Part shown: positions 19,685 to 28,092 of the stretch, in pieces
Numbering within the stretch: position 1 is the first letter of the stretch
How the letters are laid out: each line of letters starts with the position of its first letter
The notes under the pieces: generated by a model
The model's database searches: none
The model's input: only the letters and a program-made list of their open reading frames with translations
What the model was told of the DNA's origin: nothing
Made by a program: the position numbers and the translations under genes
Assembly: GCF_007786445.1 (NCBI RefSeq)
Contig: NZ_VNJI01000003.1
Coordinates: 124,001-188,000 of the forward strand
Origin: Paenibacillus cremeus
GTDB lineage: Bacteria > Bacillota > Bacilli > Paenibacillales > NBRC-103111
Direction of reading: 5' to 3'
DNA: 64,000 bases

Positions 19685-19771
19685 TTATGGGTTAGTAGCT
19701 GTACTTGCTCCTGATGCTTGTGTTTTAATGAAAGGTGAGATTTTAGATGAAAGCTGCGGAAGTGGGATGTT

Positions 19772-21727
19772 ATGAAGCGACTAACGATTGGCTTGTTAGC
19801 CCATGTGGATGCGGGCAAGACAACTTTTGCCGAACAACTGCTTTACCATACGAATAGCATCCGCTCGCGGGGGCGGGTGGATCATAAAGATGCCTTTTTG
19901 GACAGCCACGATATCGAGAGGGCCAGGGGGATTACAGTGTTCGCCGATCAGGCGGTGATGGAATATAAAGGTGATGTGTTTTATTTGATTGACACGCCTG
20001 GGCATGTCGATTTCTCCCCAGAGATGGAGCGAGCGATTCAAGTCATCGATTACGCCATTGTGATTGTCAGCGCTGTGGAAGGTGTCCAAGGCCATACCGA
20101 GACGGTTTGGCAGCTGCTGCACAAACATCGGATTCCGGTGTTTTTCTTTATCAACAAGACGGATCGGATCGGAGCGGATGTTGCACGAGCCGAAGAAGAA
20201 ATTCGTCGTCATTTGACCGGGGAGATCTGCTCCATCACGGATGGCTTTGGGGACGGTATCGTCAGTGAGGCGCTGCGGGAGGCTATGGCTGAGCGGGATG
20301 AGTTTCTGCTGGAAGCGTTTCTGGAGGGAAGGGAGGATCCCGTCTTCTGGCTGGAGGCCTTGCAGATGCTGGTGCGAGACGGCCGGCTGTTTCCCTGTGC
20401 CTATGGCTCTGCGCTGCAGGATACGGGCATTATTGAATTTTTGGAGCAACTGCATCAATTGACGACATCGTCTTATGACGAATCAACGCCGTTCGGGGGG
20501 CGAATTTATAAAATTCGGCACGATGCAAACGGAATGAGGCTAACGTTCATCAAAGCGCTGAGCGGTACGCTAAAGCTGCGGGAGCAGCTCGGCTATGAGC
20601 AAGACGGACTGCGATACGACGAGAAGATTACACGAATTCTATTGTTTAACGGTATGAAAGCGCAGTCGGTAGAACAAGTGGCCGCCGGCGATTTGTTCGC
20701 GGTTGCTGGTTTATCTGCCGCCGAGGCAGGACAAGGCTTAGGGCTCTATTCCGACAAGTTGGCCTATGAGTCGGAGCCGACGCTGCAGTCGAAAGTCCAA
20801 TTCGACGATTCATTGCATGTACAGCAAGTGCTCGGTACATTTCGCATTCTGAATGCGGAGGATCCGTCTTTGAATGTCGTCTGGGAAGAGAGCCTGCAGG
20901 AGATTCACATTCGCGTCATGGGTTTGATCCAGCTGGAAGTGCTGCAGCAGCTCGTCAAAGAGCGATTCGGCTTCGCAATCTCTTTTAGTCAACCTGAAAT
21001 TCTATATAAGGAAACGATCCAGTCCGTTGTGACCGGCTATGGGCATTTCGAGCCGCTAAGGCATTATGCGGAAGTGCACCTCTTGCTTGAGCCGGGGAAA
21101 CGAGGAAGCGGGATCCAATTCGAGAGTGCATGTCATCCAGATGTATTAGGCTTTAACTATCAGAATTTGATTCGGACGCATCTCTATGAACGCGAGCATC
21201 ATGGTCTGCTGACCTCCATGCCCGTGACTGATTTGAAGATTACATTGCTAAGAGGCGCCGCACATAACGAACATACGCATGGCGGCGATTTCCGCGAGGC
21301 CACCTTCCGCGCACTGAGGCAGGGACTGGAGAAAGCGGACAATTTGCTGCTGGAGCCCTATTACGACTTCAAAATCAAGGTGGGAATCGACGAGATGGGC
21401 CGAGTTCTGTCCGATATTCAGCGTGCCTCAGGTACGTTCGAGCCGATGCAGACGCTTGATACCCATGCAGTCATTACGGGAAGGGTGCCCGTCTCGACAT
21501 TTATGAGCTACAGCACGGAGCTAGCTTCTTTCACCCATGGACGCGGCAGCATCCGCCTCAGGTTCTGCGGCTACGACCGGTGCCATAATGCAGAGGAAGT
21601 GATCGAACGGCTAGGCTACAACAAGGAAGCCGATCCTCTCTATACCTCCTCCTCAATTTTCTGCGCAAAAGGGGCTGGCTATTCGGTGCCGTGGTATGAG
21701 GCGGAATCCAAGATGCACTTGCTCTAA
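19772..21727 (+). CDS. Tet(M)/Tet(O)-like ribosomal protection GTPase
   Basis: An EF-G-like translational GTPase of 651 residues, the size of tetracycline ribosomal protection proteins. G motifs are all present: LAHVDAGKTT (G1), RGITV (G2), DTPGHVDF (G3), NKTD (G4). Domains II-IV follow, including a ribosome-decoding-centre domain around AHNEHTHGGDFREATFRALRQG. The C-terminus ends SSIFCAKGAGYSVPWYEAE, a variant seen in chromosomal, non-classical members of the group. Such members may confer tetracycline resistance or only have a housekeeping rescue role; sequence alone cannot tell. ATG 19772 has only a weak ribosome binding site (GTGGGAT). No leader peptide for attenuation was evident. Confidence 0.85.
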   Translation: MKRLTIGLLAHVDAGKTTFAEQLLYHTNSIRSRGRVDHKDAFLDSHDIERARGITVFADQAVMEYKGDVFYLIDTPGHVDFSPEMERAIQVIDYAIVIVSAVEGVQGHTETVWQLLHKHRIPVFFFINKTDRIGADVARAEEEIRRHLTGEICSITDGFGDGIVSEALREAMAERDEFLLEAFLEGREDPVFWLEALQMLVRDGRLFPCAYGSALQDTGIIEFLEQLHQLTTSSYDESTPFGGRIYKIRHDANGMRLTFIKALSGTLKLREQLGYEQDGLRYDEKITRILLFNGMKAQSVEQVAAGDLFAVAGLSAAEAGQGLGLYSDKLAYESEPTLQSKVQFDDSLHVQQVLGTFRILNAEDPSLNVVWEESLQEIHIRVMGLIQLEVLQQLVKERFGFAISFSQPEILYKETIQSVVTGYGHFEPLRHYAEVHLLLEPGKRGSGIQFESACHPDVLGFNYQNLIRTHLYEREHHGLLTSMPVTDLKITLLRGAAHNEHTHGGDFREATFRALRQGLEKADNLLLEPYYDFKIKVGIDEMGRVLSDIQRASGTFEPMQTLDTHAVITGRVPVSTFMSYSTELASFTHGRGSIRLRFCGYDRCHNAEEVIERLGYNKEADPLYTSSSIFCAKGAGYSVPWYEAESKMHLL

Positions 21728-21764
21728 GTGGAGCTAATGATATTTTATTGAGCTATGGAGAAGC

Positions 21765-21902
21765 ATGGTGGATTACCAAGCGATGCGTGATGATCCGAAG
21801 CCGCTGCCGTATTTTCAGGAACCATTGAAGTTGGCTACCTTTGAACCGGGGATGTATAAGGTCGTCAAAACCTTTGAATCAACTAAGGTGGGACAAGCTT
21901 AA
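21765..21902 (+). CDS. Small open frame of 45 residues, hypothetical or remnant
   Basis: ATG 21765 follows TGGAG and the frame ends at 21902, just ahead of a terminator. The product (MVDYQAMRDDPKPLPYFQEP, then a Lys/Thr-rich tail ending VGQA) is proline-rich and soluble. It resembles the end of a larger enzyme more than a stand-alone protein, but I cannot name the family. Confidence 0.3.
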   Translation: MVDYQAMRDDPKPLPYFQEPLKLATFEPGMYKVVKTFESTKVGQA

Positions 21903-21924
21903 GCTGAAGCGGGAAAGAAAATAA

Positions 21925-21966
21925 CCCAAAAAGGTCGCGTATTAATTAATTTGCGGCCTTTTTGGG
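21925..21966. terminator. Bidirectional terminator
   Basis: Perfect 10-bp stem CCCAAAAAGG (21925-21934) with CCTTTTTGGG (21957-21966), plus inner pairing (CGC/GCG). It lies between the plus-strand genes and the convergent MFS pseudogene and can serve both. Confidence 0.75.
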
Positions 21967-21985
21967 CTGTGTGATAAAGCTTGTT

Positions 21986-23373
21986 TCAAGCATTTGCCCT
22001 GGCCGCTTTCGCAGATTCTCGGAGCCGTCGATCCGTGAGGGTCATGACAAGCGCTATTATGCTGATGGCGATCATGATCAAGGCGATATGATGCATTCCT
22101 TCATCTGAAACCTTCTGGTGAAAGACGATGCCGATTAAAGCCGAAGAAGCGATGGAACCGATATACCCGAAGGTGCGAAAAAGACCCGACGCGGTTCCGA
22201 TCTGATCCGCCGTGACCTGAGTGTACAGCGCAATCTGATTTCCGCTCACCATTGTGCCCATAGTAATGCCGAAAATAAAGGTGATCGTCAAAATCCAAAT
22301 CATCGGCGTGCTTGCTGTGAGAAAGAGAACGCCGATCGAGGCGACAATGGAAGCTAAGGCGGAAACCATGAGCGGCCCAAGGATTAGATTCCGTTTCGAG
22401 ATCGGTCCTACCACGACGGCCGAGAGTGCGCTCATCGGCAGCAGCATCAGACCGGATTCCATCGACGACATGCCTCGAGCCGTCCCGATCCACTCCGTCA
22501 CACCGTAAAGCACCGTGTAGATGCATAACGTCAGTGACGCGAAGCGCAAGTAGGTTCGGGTAAGGGCAAGATTCGACGCAAGCAGGCGTACGTCAATAAA
22601 AGGATGCTCCACGCGCAGCTCTTACCCGATGAAAGCACCGCCAAGTGCAAGAGCCAGTACGAGAGCAATCCAGGATGGATCCGGCAGTGAAAACAAAAAA
22701 ACAGGAGGGAGGTTATAGCGGCGGCGAAGCCGATAATGCCGGCCAAGTCGATTCGCGTGGCGATCCTCCGGAAATTCAATTCTCCTTTAAGCGACTCGTC
22801 CCGGGGAATCCAGCGGGCGGCCATGTACAGCGCCGTAAGCGCAAAGGGAATATTGATCAAAAACGTTGTACGCCATCCCCACGCGGCCACGAGCACACCG
22901 CCAAGCGGGAGTCCCTCAACAGACGTGGAGACACCTGCAATCTGAAGCGCGCCCAGCACGTTTCCGGGCGGCTTGGACATCCCTGCCGCTTCGGCTCTTC
23001 GGCGGATCAGGAGCATGGCTGACGGATAAGCAGTCGAAGTGCCGATGCCGATGAGTATCCGCGAAACGGCCAACGCAATCAAGTTCTGCCCCATCCCGCC
23101 CGTCAAGCCGCCAAGCAGTACCAGAACAATGCCGGCAAGGAACACCCGGCGGGGGCCGAACACTTCGGACAGTTTTCCGGCAGTAGGCTGAGCAATGGAG
23201 CTCGCCAGATAGAGGGCTGTGACCAATAAGGTTGTTTGTGACACTGGGATATGCAAGTACGCAGCAATCGGCACCAGAGCGGTAGCGATCATGGAGCTAT
23301 TAATCGGGTTGAGCGTCGATCCCATATACAGCGGCGCCGTGAATTTCCAGGAAAAAGGGGTTCGATCGGACAT
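21986..23373 (-). pseudogene. DHA2/EmrB-type MFS drug efflux transporter, inactivated
   Basis: A 14-helix-type multidrug exporter broken by two lesions. The N-terminal part (23373 down to about 22700) reads normally, with the MFS loop QPTAGKLSEVFGPRRVFLAG and motif C GIGTSTAYPSAMLL. At the poly-A tract 22695-22701 a one-base deletion shifts the frame; the restored frame reads VFLFSLPDPSWIALVLALAL. About 25 codons further on there is an in-frame TAA (complement of 22622-22624), followed by normal ELRVEHPFIDVRLL to the end. Two independent lesions make a sequencing error unlikely. It sits 33 bases after the isochorismatase-like gene, so the two were probably one TetR-controlled unit. Confidence 0.85.
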
Positions 23374-23406
23374 TGATGATTTCGCTCCTTTCTCTGTTGA
23401 CTGCCC

Positions 23407-23979
23407 TCAATCGTTCGGAAGGCCGTTAACCCAATCGTCGACCGTGGACACCTCTGCTTGACGAGGAAACACTTTCTCGGTGAGCACGCGATGAACTTCA
23501 GGATCAGGGTCGCCACATGCGTCCGAGAGCACGCGGATGGCATAATCCTTATCGGCCGCTTCCCGCAGCGTCGACAGTACAACGCCGCTCGTGGAGATTC
23601 CGGTCAAAATCAAGGTATCGATTTGCTTGGAGCGGAGAATGATTTCCAGGGTGCTCCCGGAAAATGCGCTGACCCGGTGCTTGGTGACAACCGGTTCCCC
23701 GTCTTTGGGCTGGAAGGACTCGTGAATTTGCGTCGCTTCGTCCAAAACCGTCATGCCGCCCATTTGACGGATGGCAGAGAATGTCTTGTTTCTGGGACTT
23801 ACTTCTGGGTAGCCTTCGCTGAACGCGACGCGGACGAAGATGACCTGAATGCTGTGCCGTCTTGCGGCTTCTACCGAACGCCTAACCGCTTGCAGCACCT
23901 CCTGATTGTGCTGAAAGCGTGATACGATGCCATTCTGCATGTCCATGACCAGCAAGGCTGTGTGTTCTTGATTATTCAT
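23407..23979 (-). CDS. Isochorismatase-fold (cysteine hydrolase) protein lacking the catalytic Cys
   Basis: A 190-residue alpha/beta hydrolase of the isochorismatase-like superfamily. The catalytic Asp is visible in LLVMDMQNGIV (residue about 13) and the Lys in VVTKHRVSAFSGS (about 100). In the third motif, TGISTSGVVLSTLREA, the expected nucleophile Cys is replaced by Val. This is common to a whole branch with this exact motif, whose activity is unclear. ATG 23979 follows AAGGAG. The gene diverges from the TetR gene across a 116-base region with two palindromes, and is followed by the MFS pump remnant, a typical TetR-regulated detoxification arrangement. Confidence 0.85.
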   Translation of the reverse strand: MNNQEHTALLVMDMQNGIVSRFQHNQEVLQAVRRSVEAARRHSIQVIFVRVAFSEGYPEVSPRNKTFSAIRQMGGMTVLDEATQIHESFQPKDGEPVVTKHRVSAFSGSTLEIILRSKQIDTLILTGISTSGVVLSTLREAADKDYAIRVLSDACGDPDPEVHRVLTEKVFPRQAEVSTVDDWVNGLPND

Positions 23980-24015
23980 CGGTTGTTACTCCTTTGGAAT
24001 TGGATTATAATAAGC

Positions 24016-24056
24016 GGAGAGTTCTCCACTAAATAATAAACGGAGAAGTCTCCGTT
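24016..24056. promoter_or_regulatory. Pair of palindromic operators in the tetR divergent promoter region
   Basis: GGAGAGTTCTCC at 24016-24027 and AACGGAGAAGTCTCCGTT at 24039-24056 share the half-site GGAGA/TCTCC, with centres 26 bases apart. They lie between the divergent isochorismatase-like gene and the TetR gene, the position expected for TetR binding that controls both. Confidence 0.65.
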
Positions 24057-24095
24057 TGTCAAAGCTTTGTAATTTAGAGGTGGGGATTTGATCAT

Positions 24096-24716
24096 ATGAA
24101 GAACAAGGGAGAACTCCAGACCCGGCCAGAACGCCGCGATGCGGCGGAGAACCGCCAGCGTATCCTGGATGCGGCGCTGAAGCTGTTTGAGCAAACCAGC
24201 GTGGAGCAAGTCAGCATGAATCAAATAGCAATCGAAGCTCAAATCGGACCAGGAACCCTGTATCGCCGTTACCGAAACAAGAGCGAGCTGTGTTTGGATT
24301 TGATCAAAGACAATCTGGTGCTGCTTTTCGACGATATTTACGCCTACCTGAAAGAGCGCGAGGCGGATTCGCCCGAGCAACGGCTAAGAGGAATCATCAG
24401 CTTGTTTATCCGATTCCGCGAGCGGAAACTGGAGCTGCTAAGAGGGGTCGAGGAGGGGGCGCTGCCGGCGTCGGGGAAGAGTACACGAAGCCCAAGCCCG
24501 GTGTATCATGAGTTGCATGAAATCTTCTGCGAGTTGTTCGGCGAGATGACCGCCAGCGAATCCGCTGGCCCTGGGAATGTGTTTAAGGCCGACATGCTGC
24601 TGATGGCGTTGAAAAATGAATCTTATGTGTTTCAACGCGAGGTTCGCGGCTATTCACCTGACACGTTTTTGGAACAGCTGTGCTCGACCTTTATTCCGAC
24701 CTTCGAACAGAGGTAA
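24096..24716 (+). CDS. TetR-family transcription regulator
   Basis: Dimeric DNA-binding repressor of 206 residues. The N-terminal helix-turn-helix domain is standard: NRQRILDAALKLFEQTSVEQVSMNQIA, then GPGTLYRRYRNKSELCLDLI. The ligand-binding C-terminal domain is variable, so the inducer is unknown. ATG 24096 follows AGGTGGGGATTTG. It is divergent from the isochorismatase-like and MFS genes and probably represses them through the adjacent GGAGA-TCTCC palindromes. Since the pump is now broken, only part of the original regulon remains. Confidence 0.9.
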   Translation: MKNKGELQTRPERRDAAENRQRILDAALKLFEQTSVEQVSMNQIAIEAQIGPGTLYRRYRNKSELCLDLIKDNLVLLFDDIYAYLKEREADSPEQRLRGIISLFIRFRERKLELLRGVEEGALPASGKSTRSPSPVYHELHEIFCELFGEMTASESAGPGNVFKADMLLMALKNESYVFQREVRGYSPDTFLEQLCSTFIPTFEQR

Positions 24717-24724
24717 ACGAAGAA

Positions 24725-24769
24725 AAGCCTGCTCACAGCCGCGCAATGACGGTAGATCAGGCTATTTTT
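24725..24769 (+). terminator. Terminator after the TetR gene
   Basis: Stem AGCCTG (24726-24731) with CAGGCT (24758-24763), then ATTTTTG. The loop is long, so it is moderate in strength. Confidence 0.5.
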
Positions 24770-24775
24770 GCTTAT

Positions 24776-25018
24776 TCAATGGATTTTCATGCAAACTTGC
24801 TGCAGGTAGGCCGAGAAACTGGCCATATTCATTTTCATGAATCGATTGTCACCTTCAAGCTTGCTCAACATAATGCCACCTTCCAGTAACGTAAAGGCAA
24901 ACGAAGCTAATGCGTCCTGGTCTAGATCTTCCTTGAATTCCCCGTTTTGTATCCCATCATCTACGCGGATATCGTCGAAAGAATAGTTTTTTTGTAGTAT
25001 TATTTCATATAAAGACCG
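24776..25018 (-). pseudogene. C-terminal remnant of a second TetR-family regulator
   Basis: An open minus-strand stretch of about 80 codons without a start codon, ending in TGA at 24776. It reads NGEFKEDLDQDALASFAFTL then LEGGIMLSKLEGDN, a classic TetR C-terminal dimerisation segment. The DNA-binding half is missing, and a stop in this frame lies at the upstream end. It is convergent with the intact TetR gene. It is the only content of the 24717-25112 interval apart from the terminator. Confidence 0.65.
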
Positions 25019-25112
25019 TCATGATGATACTTTATATCATTAAAGGGTTTTGATAGCTGAATAAAGAATATTGAAAAAACAGCATTGAGACTAGGGTTAG
25101 GGGTACAGTACC

Positions 25113-26534
25113 ATGTGGCGGAAAGAATATCTAATCGATTCTCTTATGAATTTAACTTCTGACGGATTGATTCTCGTCGACGTAAATGGAAAAGTGCTGG
25201 AAGTGAATAAGAAATTCGAAGAATTACATGGATGGAAACGTGACGAAGTGGTTGGCACCGTGCTGCCAATGGTTCCCGATCAATATAAAGATGAGGTCTT
25301 CAAGCTATATCAGTCACTATTAGATGGAGCACAACATTCGGATTTCGAAGCGATTAAATTGCGGAAAGACGGATCTACGTTTCATGCGAATGTAACCGTC
25401 TCTCCAGTCAAGGATGAGCAAGGTACCGTCATTGGATTTATCGGGGTGGAACGAGATATTACCGAAAAGAAACGGGCGGAAGAAGAGCTCTTAGAACGAG
25501 AGAAGCAATATCGCAAATTAATCAAATTAAATCCGGAACCGATTGTTTTACATATGGATGGAATCATCCAGTTTGTCAATGATGTCGGCTGCAAGCTTTT
25601 GGGAGGACATTCAACGGAAGATTATTTAGGGGCATCGGTGTACGATTTCTTTTATCCCAAAGATTGGGAGCGCGTACGAAGACGAACCAAACAGGTCCTC
25701 GAGTCGGATGAGTATACAGAGTTTATGGAGTTTCCGCTGCGAAGAATCGATGGTGTCTCGATCGATGTAGAGCTGTCGTCTATTTATGTACACAGAAACC
25801 TCGGCTCCCCCGTTGTACAGACGGTTATTCGAGATATTACCCAGCGAAAAAAGTCTGAAGAAATGATCATAAGAGCGGAAAAATTATCGCTTATTGGTGA
25901 ATTGGCAGCGGGTATCGCACATGATATTCGCAATCCTCTCACGTCACTAAAAGGGTTTGTTCAATTATTAAAAGCAAAAAACACAGACTACGTCCAGGTC
26001 ATGCTGGAAGAGTTGGAGCATATCAATTACGTTGTGAATGAATTTATGACGCTGGCTAAACCGCACCTGAATCATTTTATGGAGAGCCAGGTTCAACCGC
26101 TATTGGAGAGTGTGGTCCATTTTATGATGCCACAAGCTCGTCTGTATAACGTCCAAATCCAAATCGAGATGTATCAAGACATACCCGCCATTCAATGTAT
26201 TCCGGACCAAATCAAACAGGTGTTAATTAATCTTTTAAAAAATGCCATCGAATCCATGCCTCAAGGTGGTGTTATCCAGGTAACGATCCGAAAGGAGCAA
26301 AATCATAGTATCCGTATTTACATCCAAGATCAAGGATCGGGAATATCCGAGGACATGTTATCCCGATTGGGCGCGCCGTTCGTTTCTACCAAAACTAACG
26401 GAACGGGACTAGGGCTGATGGTATGCAAACGAATTATCGAATGTCACGGAGGAACGCTTTCGTTTCACAGTGAGCTGAATCAAGGCACGTCTGTAGTGAT
26501 TGAACTGCCGATGATGCAAGTTACTCAGCAATAG
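25113..26534 (+). CDS. PAS-domain sensor histidine kinase, sporulation (KinA/KinE) type
   Basis: A 473-residue cytoplasmic kinase without membrane segments. Two PAS domains come first (about 5-125, ending GFIGVERDITEKKRAEEEL; about 130-250, ending TVIRDITQRKKSEE). HisKA follows with the phospho-accepting His in LAAGIAHDIRNPLTSLKGFVQ (about residue 270), then the ATPase domain with the N box (INLLKNAIESMPQGG), G1 (DQGSGIS) and G2 (TGLGLMVCKRI). The H-box is nearly identical to that of kinases feeding the Spo0 phosphorelay, which suggests but does not prove such a role. No response regulator is adjacent, as is usual for orphan phosphorelay kinases. The ribosome binding site is modest. Confidence 0.92.
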   Translation: MWRKEYLIDSLMNLTSDGLILVDVNGKVLEVNKKFEELHGWKRDEVVGTVLPMVPDQYKDEVFKLYQSLLDGAQHSDFEAIKLRKDGSTFHANVTVSPVKDEQGTVIGFIGVERDITEKKRAEEELLEREKQYRKLIKLNPEPIVLHMDGIIQFVNDVGCKLLGGHSTEDYLGASVYDFFYPKDWERVRRRTKQVLESDEYTEFMEFPLRRIDGVSIDVELSSIYVHRNLGSPVVQTVIRDITQRKKSEEMIIRAEKLSLIGELAAGIAHDIRNPLTSLKGFVQLLKAKNTDYVQVMLEELEHINYVVNEFMTLAKPHLNHFMESQVQPLLESVVHFMMPQARLYNVQIQIEMYQDIPAIQCIPDQIKQVLINLLKNAIESMPQGGVIQVTIRKEQNHSIRIYIQDQGSGISEDMLSRLGAPFVSTKTNGTGLGLMVCKRIIECHGGTLSFHSELNQGTSVVIELPMMQVTQQ

Positions 26535-26538
26535 TAGA

Positions 26539-26587
26539 AATTTCTCTTCTGGAGATACTAAGTTTTAAAAAACCTCCGGGAGAAATT
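26539..26587 (+). promoter_or_regulatory. Leader hairpin that would sequester a ribosome binding site
   Basis: AATTTCTC at 26539-26546 is the exact reverse complement of GAGAAATT at 26580-26587. The right arm contains the end of the GGGAG ribosome binding site (26578-26582) of the next gene. An inner GGAG/CTCC pairing extends the stem. It could limit translation or act as a weak 3' end for the kinase mRNA. No U tract follows, so it is not a normal terminator. Confidence 0.4.
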
Positions 26588-26590
26588 ACG

Positions 26591-26917
26591 ATGGTTAAAA
26601 AATTAACAATTTTACTCATCCTTGGATTGGTGTGCTGCCCAATCTTTCTATCGAAGCTAACAGCAGAAACTACGTTTCAACCTCACGACAGTTCAGGAGG
26701 TCCTTACGGAAGAGCAGGATTTTCTGGCTCTGGATATACTGGAAACGGTTATTATCCTTCTTTAAACAGCGTGAGAAGCTATGAGATTTATGATCCTACG
26801 ATAACCTCCGCGCACATTTTAAGCTCAACTGATAATAAAGTGCAGCGGAATTGGGAATGGCTTGGATTTGTCGGACTTTTAGGGTGTTTAGGCATCCTAT
26901 ACCGACGTAAGGCCTGA
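26591..26917 (+). CDS. Secreted WGxxGxxG-type C-terminal anchor protein
   Basis: A 108-residue exported protein. A signal peptide covers about residues 1-26 (lysines then a hydrophobic core ending near KLTA). A Gly/Ser/Tyr-rich middle (GGPYGRAGFSGSGYTGNGYY) follows. The C-terminus is NWEWLGFVGLLGCLGILYRRKA in pattern: a Trp-rich glycine helix followed by basic residues, like the WGxxGxxG-CTERM group of Gram-positive surface proteins. Function and sorting machinery of that group are not established, and no processing enzyme is adjacent. ATG 26591 follows GGGAG. It lies between a sensor kinase and a polysaccharide deacetylase, which may hint at the cell envelope. Confidence 0.6.
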   Translation: MVKKLTILLILGLVCCPIFLSKLTAETTFQPHDSSGGPYGRAGFSGSGYTGNGYYPSLNSVRSYEIYDPTITSAHILSSTDNKVQRNWEWLGFVGLLGCLGILYRRKA

Positions 26918-26932
26918 GAAGTCAAAAGGAGA

Positions 26933-26975
26933 AACAGCTGTCACACAAGCTTCAACCGTGACTAGCTGTTTTTTC
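26933..26975 (+). terminator. Terminator
   Basis: Hairpin AACAGCT...AGCTGTT (with additional GTCAC/GTGAC pairing) followed by a T6 run, after the WGxxGxxG-type gene. Confidence 0.85.
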
Positions 26976-27094
26976 TTTGTATCCTGTCTAGATTTCCTTT
27001 CTCGCTAGAGTTGGCGTATAATCCAGTTTAGATAGGTGGCACATATAGCATTTTTTGTGGCACATGTATGGAGTGAAAGGTTAAGGAGAAATCA

Positions 27095-27994
27095 ATGAAG
27101 AAGAAATTGTTGGTTGGCGTTATAACTTTCGTCGTACTCACTGCATGCTTATACGCTAATACGATTAAATCAACGAAGTATGAAAATAAAGTTGCCGTCC
27201 TGGAATACCACCATATTGATCCGGAAGAATCCGAATTCACCATTTCGCCGGAGCGGTTCTCTGACCAGCTGAACGCCTTGAAAGAACAAAACTTTCATGT
27301 GATCTCCATGGAGGATTTCGTTTTATTTCTTAGAAACCAAAAGCCAGTACCTCCTAAGGCGGTAGTCATCACATTTGACGATGGCTATGAATCCTTTTAT
27401 AAGTATGCGTATCCAGAGCTCAAGAAGCAGGGAATGAGCGCAACCAATTTTTTAATTGTCGGCTCAGTGGATAAGACCGAAGAAACGCCGCCCTTTATGA
27501 CATGGGATGAAATCATGCAGATGCACGAGCAAGGGTTCAGCTTTTACTCGCATACGTTCGATTCTCACGACTTTCGTGAGGGGAACAACGGGAAGCAAGT
27601 TTCCCCTGTGACGAACCCAATCTACTTGGATAAGGAAGGACGCTTGGAAACAGAAAATGAGTATAAGCAGCGAATCCAAACTGACTTGCTTCACGCGCAG
27701 GAAGTGCTCCATGATCGGTTAGGAGATCCGTTTTCGTTATTATGTCTGCCGCACGGAAGATATACTTCTAAATCGATCGACTACGCCAAAACAGCGGGAA
27801 TTGAGTATTTCATCACTGGAGATTATGGAATGAATGCCTCCGGCCAAATCCTGATTGATCGCATTTCGGCAGGCGTTCCTACGTTGACCGGTAAGCAGCT
27901 GGTTCAAAAAATCTACTGGGAGAATACGTGGATCGGGGCAGCCGAGGATTTGGCCAAAAATATAGTGCTCAAAATTCGATATACTTTTTTTTAG
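27095..27994 (+). CDS. Polysaccharide deacetylase (NodB/CE4) family exported protein
   Basis: Predicted extracytoplasmic metal-dependent deacetylase of 299 residues, acting on N-acetylated cell-wall or exopolysaccharide chains. An N-terminal signal anchor (about 1-24) is followed by VLEYHHIDP and the CE4 motifs: TFDDGYESF (motif 1, catalytic Asp and metal Asp), SHTFDSHDF (motif 2, SHTxxH metal His pair) and LCLPHGRYTS (motif 3). The layout with YHHI before the barrel matches the IcaB/PgaB-like poly-GlcNAc deacetylase branch, but no ica-type synthase is nearby. ATG 27095 follows AAGGAG at 27083. A terminator follows. Confidence 0.9.
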   Translation: MKKKLLVGVITFVVLTACLYANTIKSTKYENKVAVLEYHHIDPEESEFTISPERFSDQLNALKEQNFHVISMEDFVLFLRNQKPVPPKAVVITFDDGYESFYKYAYPELKKQGMSATNFLIVGSVDKTEETPPFMTWDEIMQMHEQGFSFYSHTFDSHDFREGNNGKQVSPVTNPIYLDKEGRLETENEYKQRIQTDLLHAQEVLHDRLGDPFSLLCLPHGRYTSKSIDYAKTAGIEYFITGDYGMNASGQILIDRISAGVPTLTGKQLVQKIYWENTWIGAAEDLAKNIVLKIRYTFF

Positions 27995-28041
27995 CTTTGG
28001 AGAAATCGCTGAGTAGTCGATGGGGAATAGATCTCGAAAAA

Positions 28042-28085
28042 ACCAAGGAGCTACGAGTTCTCGCTTCACTCCTTGGTCCTTTTTG
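28042..28085. terminator. Terminator between convergent genes
   Basis: Nine-base stem ACCAAGGAG (28042-28050) with CTCCTTGGT (28069-28077), then CCTTTTTG on the plus strand. The minus-strand side has GAGATC after a short T run, so it mainly serves the deacetylase gene. Confidence 0.75.
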
Positions 28086-28092
28086 CTCCTAA

